Assembly: GCA_023105745.1 (NCBI GenBank) | Contig: JALGQZ010000009.1 | Coordinates: 7,662,937 to 7,726,936 of the forward strand | Source of the DNA: Austropuccinia psidii | Taxonomy: Eukaryota > Basidiomycota > Pucciniomycetes > Pucciniales > Sphaerophragmiaceae | Direction: 5' to 3' | Length of the DNA: 64,000 bases | Shown here: positions 23,881 to 34,336 of the stretch, in pieces | How positions within the stretch are numbered: the stretch's first letter is position 1 | How the letters are laid out: each line of letters begins with the position of its first letter | Notes under the pieces: model-generated | What the model was told of the DNA's origin: nothing | Seen by the model: the letters and a program-made list of their open reading frames with translations, nothing else | Database searches by the model: none | Made by a program: the position numbers and the translations under genes

Positions 23881-24400
23881 TATTAGTAAGCTAAAGACTT
23901 ATTTCCACTTTATTCATTCATTCTCACTTGAACTTTGCTAGCTCTACAATGACTGGTGATAGTTTATTGACTGTAATTTGTTTTTCAAAAGGTAAAAAGC
24001 CAAATTTCTGATGCTTGTTTTCACCAATAGTAAGGTATCCATCCTTGGTATTAAGCAAAGCTATTCCATACATGATTAAACAATCATTTCCAAATATTGA
24101 ATGGGTACTAAAGCAGCTTTCCATAACAAAACATTCATCAGTAATTTTTGTATTTGCATTGATATGTGAAGATATTACAGTGGCTTCAAATATGCCCAAT
24201 TCTTTGATTGAATTTCTTGCACTTTTGAATCTTATGCCATCAATTGGTAATAATTTATCTTCAAAATTTGGTATACAGTTGTTGAGGAAAGATTTTCCAA
24301 CACAGGAGAAGATGGTTCCCAGGTCAAGTTACCTCTAAATGGGTTTTTTGTCAATTACCACATCTTTTATAGAGCAATTTCCAGCTGTATACCATTTCTC
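23881..24400 (-). pseudogene. Element C protease remnant
   Basis: A block IFGNDCLIMYGIALLNTKDGY aligns with the protease to RT linker of B ([21 protein letters not shown]). The active-site triad reads Asp-Leu-Gly (near 24318-24326) where B has Asp-Ser-Gly. Two stops lie just upstream. Confidence 0.8.
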
Positions 24401-25500
24401 CCCTGTTTTGTTTGTTTTTCATATCCTGTGACTCTTGAACTTTTGATAAGTCAAGTTGACTATTTCTCAGTTATGGTAAGTGGGAATAAGATTACATGAT
24501 GTCAAATGTGACAGTGATATTTTCTATATCTTTGAAAGATTCAGAAAATTTGGATGATTTATCATCTGAATTTTCCCCTTTTACATCATATTTTTGCACA
24601 TCAGGTTCTCTCTCAATGTAAATTTGATCAAGTTTCCCTCTTTTTGGACATATATTAGCTAAATGTGTGGTGCTTTGGAAAATATGGAGCTTTCTGATTC
24701 TATCTTCAGATTTATCTTTCATATTAATAGGCTTTTCTTTGGAGTATTTTTCCACAGAATCTTCCCTGGGTGTATCAACCTTTTTTCTAAGATTCCTCCT
24801 ACTAGAATCAATTTTGGCTCTGGTGGTTAATTCTTCCAATATATTTATAATGTATTCTTCTGAATATTTTTCAGTAATCCTGCTTTAGACCTTATTCTCT
24901 AAGTCACCTCCACATCCTCTCAGTGGTTTTATGTGGATCATAAATTATGATATGTCAGGATATAATTCTGTGAGTCTGTCGTTTTGTTGAAAAAACCAGG
25001 GTAAAGCTATGTCTTTGGCAAAATTAAGCTTTTCATATTAAAAGGCTCTTTCAACTAACTCTCCAAGAATCTTTGGATCACTTATTAAGGATTTGGGTTT
25101 ACACTGAGTCCAAATTTGGTGTCCATGTGATTTTCTTACCTTGATATACCATCTATTAGATTATTTGGTAAATAATGTGTTAAATATTGCTGTTAAAAAT
25201 ATTTACAGTAGTTTAAATTCTTCTTTGCTCTTGTAAATATACCTCTGATGAATTCCATAGGGTCATATTCTCCTTCACCACTGAAGTGAGGCAATATTTT
25301 AAGTTTTGGTACTTCTTTCAAAGGTGCTTCCCCCATTGACAGTTCCAAGTTATGGAGAGAAATGGCAAACTCATTTTTAATTTGTGAATTTTCTACATCA
25401 AAAACTTGTGGGTTAGAATCCCCGATACCCTCACCTTGATTCAGAGGTGTAGACATTCTTGGTAAGGTGTGCAGTAATTTTTAAATTTCATTTATTTTAC
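24401..25500 (-). pseudogene. Element C gag remnant with degenerate zinc knuckle
   Basis: The capsid start is visible at 25193-25456 (PHFSGEGEYDPMEFIRGI). The nucleocapsid is near 24645-24700, where LHIFQSTTHLANIC stands in place of the CX2CX4HX4C knuckle of B. Frameshifts and stops separate the parts. Gag would form the particle shell and bind RNA; this copy cannot. Confidence 0.85.
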
Positions 25501-25887
25501 CGGTTAGAAACCTTGTACAATTTCTGAATTCATATTAAAAACCTTGTATTGAATTGATTAACTAAATTTTCTAAATATCCTCTTTAATTGTTATTTCCTT
25601 CCATAATCCTGTTTGTCTAGTGTTATCAGGAATGATTTTATTCAATTTCATTGTCAATTTTGATACTTCTTCTTGTGAGGTCTCGATAAGCTTTCTCGAG
25701 GTAATGGTCTTTGTCTTTCCTTCAGTAATTTTTTTAATATCATTGAGGATTTTCTTATTATCTTCTTTGAGAATACTTATGGCTGGATTTATTCTTGGTT
25801 CAATTATGTCAGCAATATTGGATTTGGAATATTTATCTGTCAGTTCAGTTATAATTACAGATTTTTCACTTCTTTTTTTTTTGAAAA

Positions 25888-26985
25888 TTACTTGTTGTTA
25901 TTTGATGTTTTAATTACTCTTAGAAATTTCTCAAAACACATAAGTATTTCACTTATTTGTCTTAAACTCAGGTTATTTGTCTTAACTCTGTTACAAATAG
26001 TTAAATGTTTATTGGAAATATGACTTTTGATGTCCTTTATAGCTATATAAAAGGATGGAATTCCATCCAAAATCTCTGAAATCATTTCTGATATTTTAAT
26101 CTTCCCCCCTCTCTTCTTCATTTCAAAGATTGTTCTTTCCATCTGAAACACATTTTCCGTGGCATCTTGTTGAATATTTGGGCTTCCGTAGACATGACTG
26201 TATGGGTTTGTGACTGGTGCTTTGACCTTACCCTTGTTCTGAGCTTGTGTCTGCTTTCTTATGTTGGAATTGCTGCTGCTGGTCACTGGAATTGGTTTTG
26301 GAACCTTCTTGGCTGGGGGGGGATTTCCCCCTCCATTCTTCTGTTAGAATCATCATTTTCTTCTTTTCAATCAATGGAGGCCCTCTATTAATTAACCTTA
26401 AAGTATTGAGTTGGCCCCAAAGCTTTCTCATATTCAGGTAACAGTCCATGAAGTTTCTCTAATGGCCTTCTAGAATTTCATACTCTTTGTGTTTGAGTGC
26501 ATTGTTGTATGACTTCTGGCTGGCTTTTTACATGTTCAATAGGGCTTCTTGTGGCAGTTTCAGCTCTATTTGAAGGTAAAACAGTGCTATCAGATTCAGA
26601 ATGACATAATTTGTCAGTTTGGGATTAATTCACTGACCCTTCTCTTTCTGAAACTGATTGGCTTCTGCCATAATAATGTCTATATACTTTTTGGAATCTG
26701 CTTTAGGGTTTATAGCTTGCTCCTGGTATGGTTGAAGGCATAATTATAAGTGAAAAAGCTTAGAAATAGTAGTTTTATGTCAAAACCTCACTATTTTCCA
26801 AATATCTTGCTTTTTGGAGAGTATCCCTAATCTTCAAATTTATTAATTCAAAAGAAATTGGATCTTATTGATTACTATACATTATAATAACTGTGATATT
26901 ATGGTAAGAATTAACAGTACTCGCTGGGATAATTCTAGTGGCTGTTGATGCTGTTTCAATGTTTCCTTTTCTTACCTTGCTTTCA
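25888..26985 (-). pseudogene. Element C ORF1 remnant and start of ORF2
   Basis: ORF1 pieces: LIEKKKMMILTEEWR (26365 region), a basic stretch (SNIRKQTQAQNKGKVKAP), and the C-terminal motif ATENVFQMERTIFEMKK, matching B and D. The ORF1-frame stop and ORF2 start overlap as ATGA near 26093, in a string identical to the D junction. A run of eight C near 26326 is probably the site of a frameshift. Exon 1 near 26985 follows a TTTATTTTAG acceptor-like sequence, but the exon begins TT, not TG. Confidence 0.7.
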
Positions 26986-27189
26986 GAAACTAAAATAAAT
27001 GAAGAATAGCAATTATTTAAGTGAAAAAAGAATTTTACAAAAGCTAAATGAAAAATAATGTCTCACTTATGATATGAAAACAGATTATTTTTTATGGGTT
27101 TTGTGAAATTATAAGTACTTATTTATTGATTTTCAAGTTTTTGAATATAAAAAAAAGATCAAAAAAGTAAGAAAATATGCCACAGGTAA

Positions 27190-27210
27190 AATATCATGGA
27201 TCGGCCACCA
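27190..27210 (-). promoter_or_regulatory. Element C primer binding site
   Basis: The minus strand reads TGGTGGCCGATCCATGATAT, adjacent to the LTR. It aligns with TGGGGCCCAGCCGTGATAT of D, with substitutions. Confidence 0.55.
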
Positions 27211-27212
27211 AA

Positions 27213-29011
27213 TGTAAGATGTGGATGTAAAACCTTTATTAAAAAAACAACTAATTTTCTTCTCCTCAAAATTTTCATATGGTAAAAGGTAATTTAAAAT
27301 AGTATATCTTAAGAGTTTCAAGAAAAAAATGCCCCAAATGTATTTTTTTCAAATTTTTTAGTATAAAAAAATAATATTATAAAGATCTATTTCTTTACCA
27401 ACAATAAAAATTTATCCTAAAAAATACTCTACAAGAGATATTAATTGCTACAAAAGAAATTTCTTTAAGAGCAATTTCAATTGGAATTAATTGAGGAAAG
27501 AACTGAAGGAAACAAATATTGGAAAGGGTCTCTGAAAATAATATTTCAGAGAGAACAGGCCCAAAATTTAACAGAGTGAATTGGGAAGCAAATTAAAAAA
27601 CTAAACTGTGATGAAAGAGGCTTCAATTCACTTTTGGGGTGGTTCAAGGGTAAACAAGATTATAAGAGTTACAAAAAGTGATTATGATGATTTTTTCACA
27701 GGGTTATATAGTTCAAAATGATTAAAAAAGGGTTGTTGGAATGTTTTATTGATTTGTTCCACAGTGTTTAAAAGAATTATAAAAGGAAAAGATTCTAACA
27801 TGAAGAGGAAAGTGGGGAAAAGAGGAAATTTTTTTATAGCCACCAATTTTCTTGCCCCATAAGTAAAGGTTACTCTAATCAGTTGTGAGAGAAACACTGA
27901 AAACATGAAAGTCAATTATGCCATCATTGAACCCTGGTTTAGACCACAAAAGGGCTTGTTTTAGCCATTTTAGTCCATTAAATCAGCCATTGCTATAGTA
28001 ATACTTGGTTTCACGCCTTCCAACCGCGTCAGGATGTGTGTAAGAAACCTCAAAACCAGCTAATACTGTTTTTAAAAAGATTATTTTAGCTTAAGGATAG
28101 CTTTACCCTCTTGAAAACAGTTCAAGCTGCACTGCTTGGTATGAACACCGCATCATCAATTGATTCACAGACCCTGTGACTCAATTACAGGCCAAACATG
28201 ATGAAATTTTGTGTGAATTTTGAAATCCCACACCTGTCAGAAAGGAGTTTAGGTGAGTCCGGCACCCTTGGAGCCAATTGCCCTTTTGCCTCCAAAAATT
28301 AATCTTTCCAATTTATTTTTTCTTTACTTCCTCATAATACATAATACAAAAAATTTACATATGTAATTCAATTGAAATATTACAGTACAAATATGTAATT
28401 ATTGAATCAACATATGTAAAGCCAAGTTAATGTATTTAATACATGCACAATCTTTGAAATTTCAATTGAAAATACTTCAGCTCTTCATAAGCTATAAACT
28501 ACACACCATACCCCAATTTTAACACAAAAATTGATGGTTAACACAACATGTAGTGTGAATTAAATTAAGGTTTTGAGGATTCTCAGATTCTAATACAGAA
28601 AATACTAAAAACTTAATTCAAGCTCATTGAGAGTTGAGATATAGAATTTTCACTCAGAGGTGACCCCACATGACTTTTTACAAGAAATCTAATGGTGAAA
28701 TAATCTTCATAAGTCTATTTATTTAGAAAAAGTCATAATAATTTTTATTAACCTTTTTTTTCAAAAAATATTTTGATTTTGATATTTTTGGTGAAAATTT
28801 ATTTTTACTTAATTTCTTCAAGAAAAAGTGTATTTTCACATTTTCAATTTGAATTTCAAATTATAATTAAGATATAAATTTTGTATATAAATTTTCTATT
28901 TATATTTCAATTTTCAAGTTTATAATAAAAGAAACTTATTGATTTATAATTATAACTTAATTTTGTTATTTGTGGTCTTTTTGGTAAATGATAATACATT
29001 TAAGGCTTACA
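27213..29011 (-). repeat. Element C 5' LTR
   Basis: 1799 bp, TGTAAGATG start and GCTTACA end on the plus strand. It is homologous in reverse complement to the D LTR (54042-55842). Right of it, the sequence continues into gag of E1. Confidence 0.88.
28158..28186. promoter_or_regulatory. Inverted repeat with TGA(C/G)TCA-type sites in C LTR
   Basis: Arms AATTGATTCACAG and CTGTGACTCAATT flank a 3-base loop. One arm has a single mismatch relative to the perfect version in the D LTR. The right arm keeps a bZIP (Gcn4/AP-1-like) heptamer; the left has TGATTCA. Confidence 0.5.
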
Positions 29012-30346
29012 ACTGTTCTTTTAAATTCAATATGATTGTATTCCCCTTCACCAGAGAAGGTTGGCCATTATTTTAGTCTGGGAATCTAATTTTCACAAAA
29101 TGGAATTTCTCCAGGGGTATCTCTAGGAAATGGATTCACACTTTACTTCTGAGATAATTTCCCTTCAGTTGAAGGTGTAGAAAATATTGCAATATGTGAA
29201 GTTTATTCATAACTCTCATTAATTTGACTCAATTGTTAAATTATTTTATAATTAAATTTCTTTGTCTGATCATCACTTCTATTTAAGTGTATAGTCAAAG
29301 GATTTGTGTTTTGAGCTATCTCTAGAACATTTTTTTTCAAATTAATGGGCTTGGCATTGATATGATTAATTGAAATGTTATCCATTCCCTCATCATGTAC
29401 CTCATTTTTAGTCTCAATTCTGTCACATGTGTGAGAAATAGACTCAATTACTGCAGTTTTCACTACATGAATCAGTGAAGTATCTGTAATTGTTTTTTAG
29501 CTTCTTGATATATAATTTTAATAAATACAAGTCTTTATCAAACTTGTCAATTTTTACATTAATAATGACATGAATATTTTCAATTTCATCCATCATTTGT
29601 GTAGAAAGGTGCTGTCAATCCTTTCTTTCTCCTTGAACTGGAGCTCAATAGGAGTACTGGTCATATTGACAACACTTTCCATTGCTGAAGGCACCAATTT
29701 TGGAATCCTGTACCCTTATGGGTAAGGTTAGTTCCAATTATCTTTGCCTTTCCCCTTATTTTTGGTATTTCTTGGACCTTTATTAATGTTCTCAAGTCAC
29801 TTGAACTTGTCTTTGGGAAGTTCTGGAGGTGTTTTAGGGCTGGTGTGGCTACTGGTGCTTCCTTTTCCAAATCTGGGCTTACCCCTAGTTCTTTTTTTGG
29901 TCTACCAATAACAAAATTCTGTTCTTCATCAAATTCTTGATTTTCTTGAACTTGTAATTGAAATACGTGGGGCTCATCCTCCTTAGAGCTATATGGTCTT
30001 CTCCTGACCCAGAAAGCTCTTAATGTGTAAGTAGACTTTAATTGCCCCTGAAAAAGGCTTGGTCATATTTCTCATTATTCCTCTTTGGATTCTCTGAAAC
30101 AATATTTTTACTTGGACTGATATATCTCTATGGCTGCCACTTGAGAATTTATCAGCCCTTAAAATAGTGCTCTAAATAAGCTCTGGTTTAGAATTAATAT
30201 CAGAATTTGTTGGTATAGACCTTGGGGAAAGGAGGGCAAATCTGAAAGTTTAAAAATAGGCCTTTCTTGAGAAAACCCTGCCAGTTTTGGCCCTTGTCTT
30301 ACCTCTTCCACTTTTTATAGATCCATCTGGTTGGTCTGGAGAGTTG
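29012..30346 (-). pseudogene. Element E1 gag and ORF1 remnant
   Basis: At 29021-29095 the minus strand gives [15 protein letters not shown] preceded by IPRLK and a stop, matching the B capsid start. ORF1 pieces lie at 29600-29900: a basic Lys/Pro stretch and, near 29650-29690, AMESVVNMTSTPIE, matching the ORF1 C-terminal motif of B ([14 protein letters not shown]). Many frameshifts and stops. The right end (30347) is the site of the A-like LTR insertion. Confidence 0.75.
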
Positions 30347-30351
30347 CTTTT

Positions 30352-31850
30352 GGTTTGCCTGTGACTCCAAAAAGAGCAGCGAAATTCCAACCAAATACCA
30401 TAGGTAACAGTTTAGCAATTATTGGACAAATAAAGTACATAAAGGTATAAATATGAAGAGGTTAAGTCCCCCATAAATGATATACCTATCTTATACAAAT
30501 AGGATAAGAAAAACAAAGATACAACCACTCAAAGATAAGAAAAAATAATTGAAAAACCCTCTTTTCGCCTCCCATCTGACTTATTCATATTTGAGTCAAC
30601 TCCAATAGGAATAGCAGTCTTCTTAAATGTATCAATGAGAGCTATCTAATGGTGCTATCAATATCTTAGTAGCACTCGCCCTCAGGAAATACCACTATAA
30701 CCCCTTTTAAACCACAATGCTCTTGAAAGCTCAAGAGGGCCTGTACAAAACGGTAAAAGGTATATCAAAATTAAACATCTGAATGAGAGATTAAATTTGA
30801 CATACCTTAGACACTTTTATCTTAAAAATTTTCTAAGGGCTCATGATTCAAAGCTTTACGGCTCAAAATACAGGATTTTGGAAAATAGAAATATAAAGAA
30901 ACCCCTGTATCTTTTCCATATATCTCTACAGATGTACCTGAATTATATAAACTTGAAGATCCCACAAATCTAAAAATTCTCTGTCATTAGAATTCTGATG
31001 TCAATAAATTGACAGAGATATCTGGCTTAGAAATTTTTGAAGACACATATTGATGTAAAGAAATACATCAAAAAACTCAAATCCCTCATAGCTTTTTCTA
31101 TTTTTAAGAAGGGTAAACATTAGGAATAAAATATTGAAGAGCTAATGAATCCTGTTTTCTCTGTGCTCTTGGATTATTGATCTATAAATTATTTACTTAG
31201 ATATATGAACTGAAAGCTCTTTGGCCAATACTGGCCTGTACCAACCAGTACTGGCTTAATATTTAAATGAATGATTTCTTGAAGCTTAACATCACCCAGA
31301 ATGACAAATATTATTCATCCAAATACTCTGTACATGTCATTATTGTGCTGAAATAGCCTTTGAGAAGTTTTTCGCCCTCTATTGATCCAGAATTATCACT
31401 TGTGGTCCCAAAACCACATTTTTGACCGTGCTGATGTCAGATTTGATGGTGAAGAACCATACAGTTGCTTCCATGGCGAAAGATTTCACTATTCAGAAGT
31501 GTGAGAAGCTTACCTGCCCCTCTAAGTCCCAAAAAGGGGGAAAAGAAGGACTTTTCTCACTGAAAAATGACCTCATCTTTATCCATTAGTATTCCTACAT
31601 AGTAAAACATTTATTAACCAGTAGTACTCTGAGAATAAGAATGATTTAATAAAAAAATAAATTGTTGTATCAAGCTACATAGTCAATTGATATTAGCTTA
31701 GTGAAACCTAGGTCCTCAGTAGACTCTTAATCACTGCTATAAAGTGACATTAGGAACTTTTCTTCAATTATTAGAAATATCACCATTTCAAAGTCATAGT
31801 TCAAACTTGTGTTTACACTTTTTAAGCTATTGTATAGACTCACCCTTACA
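30352..31850 (+). repeat. A-like solo LTR in E1, opposite orientation
   Basis: 1499 bp, homologous in reverse complement to the A-family solo LTR: GCCTGTGACTC near the start, ATAGACTCACCC(T)TACA at the end. The flanks are CTTTT (30347-30351) and CTTCC (31851-31855), which look like one target duplicate with two C-to-T changes. Without it the E1 sequence joins into a stretch aligned with the first codons of B (GTTGCTTCCA). Confidence 0.85.
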
Positions 31851-32407
31851 CTTCCATTTCTGGTATGAACCATATTATCATCAATATGAGATATTAACGA
31901 TGAAAACAATGAAACACATACCTTTTGGTGGCTGTTTTTAATAAATTGCCTTTCTTGGAAATATGAAATTCCACAATTTCTTCAAATTATGGTCTGGTAA
32001 CATATATTTTACTAAGCTTAATACTAGCTGAAATAAATTTTATTAAAGACATTGAAAAAATAAAACACTGAAAAAGAAAATTATTTTTTATACTTTAAAT
32101 GTTTTTTCAAAAGGTTTTTTCTAAATTTTCTATTTTATATATTGTAAAATAAGATTATTTTTAAGAAAAAAATTTGTATTATAAATTTTTGAATCAAAAA
32201 ATAATCCAAATGAACTCAAAGAATTCTGTAAGTTTTTGGAGGTTAGATAGCCACATGTAGAGCAACATAAAACGTATCCAAGTGCCTCAAAGAAAAAAGA
32301 TTTTAGGACAATTTGAACGAAAATAAAAACTATTCTTCTTTAAAAGGAGAAAAGAAAATTTAATTGATATATTTTCCAACTCAAAAATATATTTTTTAAA
32401 GGTTCAA
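31851..32407 (-). other. E1 leader and gag start with candidate intron 31860-31921
   Basis: A 62-nt GT-AG intron candidate (CAAAAG|GTATGTG, CATACCAG|AAATGG) lies where B has its 62-nt intron. An ATG in the Gag frame (31873; M-V-H-T-R-N-G-S) sits 14 nt before the acceptor, as in B. Upstream the sequence is AT-rich leader, with an acceptor-like TTTATTTCAG near 32030. Confidence 0.6.
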
Positions 32408-32434
32408 GGTTCAAAGGACATGGCCATGTACCCA
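32408..32434 (-). promoter_or_regulatory. Element E1 primer binding site
   Basis: The minus strand reads TGGGTACATGGCCATGTC, then CTTTGAACC, the latter being the complement of a T-psi-C-loop-like GGTTCAAAG. It lies two bases from the LTR. Confidence 0.55.
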
Positions 32435-32436
32435 GA

Positions 32437-34336
32437 TGTGAGATGTGTCTATGAAACTATTGATAATATTACTATCAATCAAGGGTACTATGACTTTTCT
32501 TATGAAATGTGATGAAAAGAAATTATAAAAATGAATTGATAAATAATTCCTTAATTGTTGCTTTTACTTGATATACACTACTAGTGATTATAACAGTAAG
32601 CAGTAATTATCTACTGGAAGCAATTAAAAGGAAATTTTGGTAATGAAACATTTTATTAAAACAGTAAAAAATTATTCTAATCAATGTTAATCTTTTTCAA
32701 GAATAATAATTGTAACCTTTTTGAAGAAACCTATAAATATGGAGAAAAAATTTCACAATTCAATAAATCACTGACTCTTTCTCCAAAAATGACATGAAAT
32801 GATCTGGTGGACTGATTTGAAAGATTATTTGTGGATCTAAAGGATAAAATATTTATTTAAATTGGAAATAACAGAATTTATAGATAAAAAACCATTGGAA
32901 GTAGTAATATTCTTTGATTCCATGACTTTCTGAATGATTTTGAAAGAAAAACATTCTTAAGAATGATTTTTAACTAATGCTTAGTGGTGATATTAATTAT
33001 TAAACTGAATGCTAATATGATTATGTCTGGAAAAACAGAGATAGTAGGATTTTTTTCAATTCAGCAAAATATCATACAGGCATGCATAGAGAAAATTGAA
33101 AAACCAATCACCTTAATTTGATTTATTGATTACATCACTTGTAGTCATTTAAGACTATCATGATTACTTTATTGAGTAAATGTATGTGAATACCAACCCA
33201 TTCATGGTTAAGAAATGAAGGAGTGAAAAATGTAAATTTTCTTTGATTTAGAAAGGAAGAGGTTCTCATCAAATATATGAATATTATTGATAAACTCAAT
33301 TCAGGTTTTATTTTATGTTAATTTTTGAAGATTCAGTGTTTCATGTGAAATAATCAAAAATGGAATGTAAGTAGAACTGTCAATATTAATTATGAACTAA
33401 TAAATATTTTTGTTTTCAGGGTGAGTTATCCCTTTTTCCTTTCAAAAGGATTCAAGAAAAATTTTTTTTGATGGAATTTTGATGTTTTGGCCCATTTTCT
33501 ACATGGTATAAGCAAAAAGCACAGTGACAGCTGGTTGCCATGAGGTAGTTTCCTGGATACTAGTCCCAAAGGGTTTTTGATTAAATCTTTTGGCTTGATT
33601 AATGGACATGGTTTCAGGAGTCAGATTTTCTCATTACATCTTTGTCAAGTCAAAATAGTAGCTCATTTGCTATTCTCTCCTCATTTAATGGGATATTAAC
33701 TTGGTAAAAAGGTTCCCAAAAGGTTTATATAGACAAACTCGGCCAAGAAAATCCATTCATCCAAGGTTTGAAGCTCTCCATGACTCAGACGCCTCAAAAT
33801 TCCAGTACCCTTGCTCTATTTGATGTCTTTTGTCCTCCATAGCTATTTTCACATTGAAAATAGTAAGTCAGGCTTCAAGACTGATATCCACTATGGGTGT
33901 ATCAAGCCTTTTTGTAAGAGTATGGTAATTTCAAGTGCAATAAAAATGCATAACACTACTATTAGTGTATATGTAACATGGCACTTTTAAAACACCATCA
34001 CTTTGGAATGAAAATGCAAAAAAAACAATTCTTCACAATTGATTGTTGTGGTATTGATTATGGGGTGTTGAAGTAATTTCTATATCACAACCTCATATAG
34101 TTGACTTAATATTTCTCACCCTATGCAGTTATGCTAAGTAAATCTTTGCATGGAATATAAATCCTGCCTTAAATCTATGGATTTACTTACTCACAAAAAA
34201 GTGATTCATATTTTCCTATATTGAAAGCAATGAATTTTTGATATATACATGACTTAGGGGCTATTTATATTCCAGTAGTTATTTTAATATTAATTGTGGC
34301 CTATTTGGGTACATGAAGCATACCTCAAGGCTGAAA
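32437..34336 (-). repeat. Element E1 5' LTR
   Basis: It starts TGTGAGATGTGTCTATGAAAC and resembles B (TGTAAGGTTTGTCTATGAAAC), E2 and E3. The end is placed at CAAGGCTGAAA by alignment with CAGGCTCACA of B; it is eroded, so that border is approximate. About 1900 bp. Confidence 0.8.

Larger units (their letters stand above)
21243..29011 (-). mobile_element. Element C: decayed retrotransposon, right part
   Basis: A minus-strand element of the same family as D. From right to left it has a 1799-bp 5' LTR, primer binding site, ORF1, gag, protease, RT, RNase H and integrase. It is cut at 21243 in the C-terminal integrase by element A; the remainder must lie left of the window. It sits inside the gag of E1. 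It is strongly degenerate in every domain. Confidence 0.9.
29012..34336 (-). mobile_element. Element E1: decayed retrotransposon, 5' part
   Basis: A minus-strand element whose 5' LTR (32437-34336) is related to the B LTR. Its leader, ORF1 and gag start lie to the left. It is cut at 29011/29012 by element C in gag, just after the capsid start. It also carries an A-like solo LTR (30352-31850). The rest is outside the window. Confidence 0.83.
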
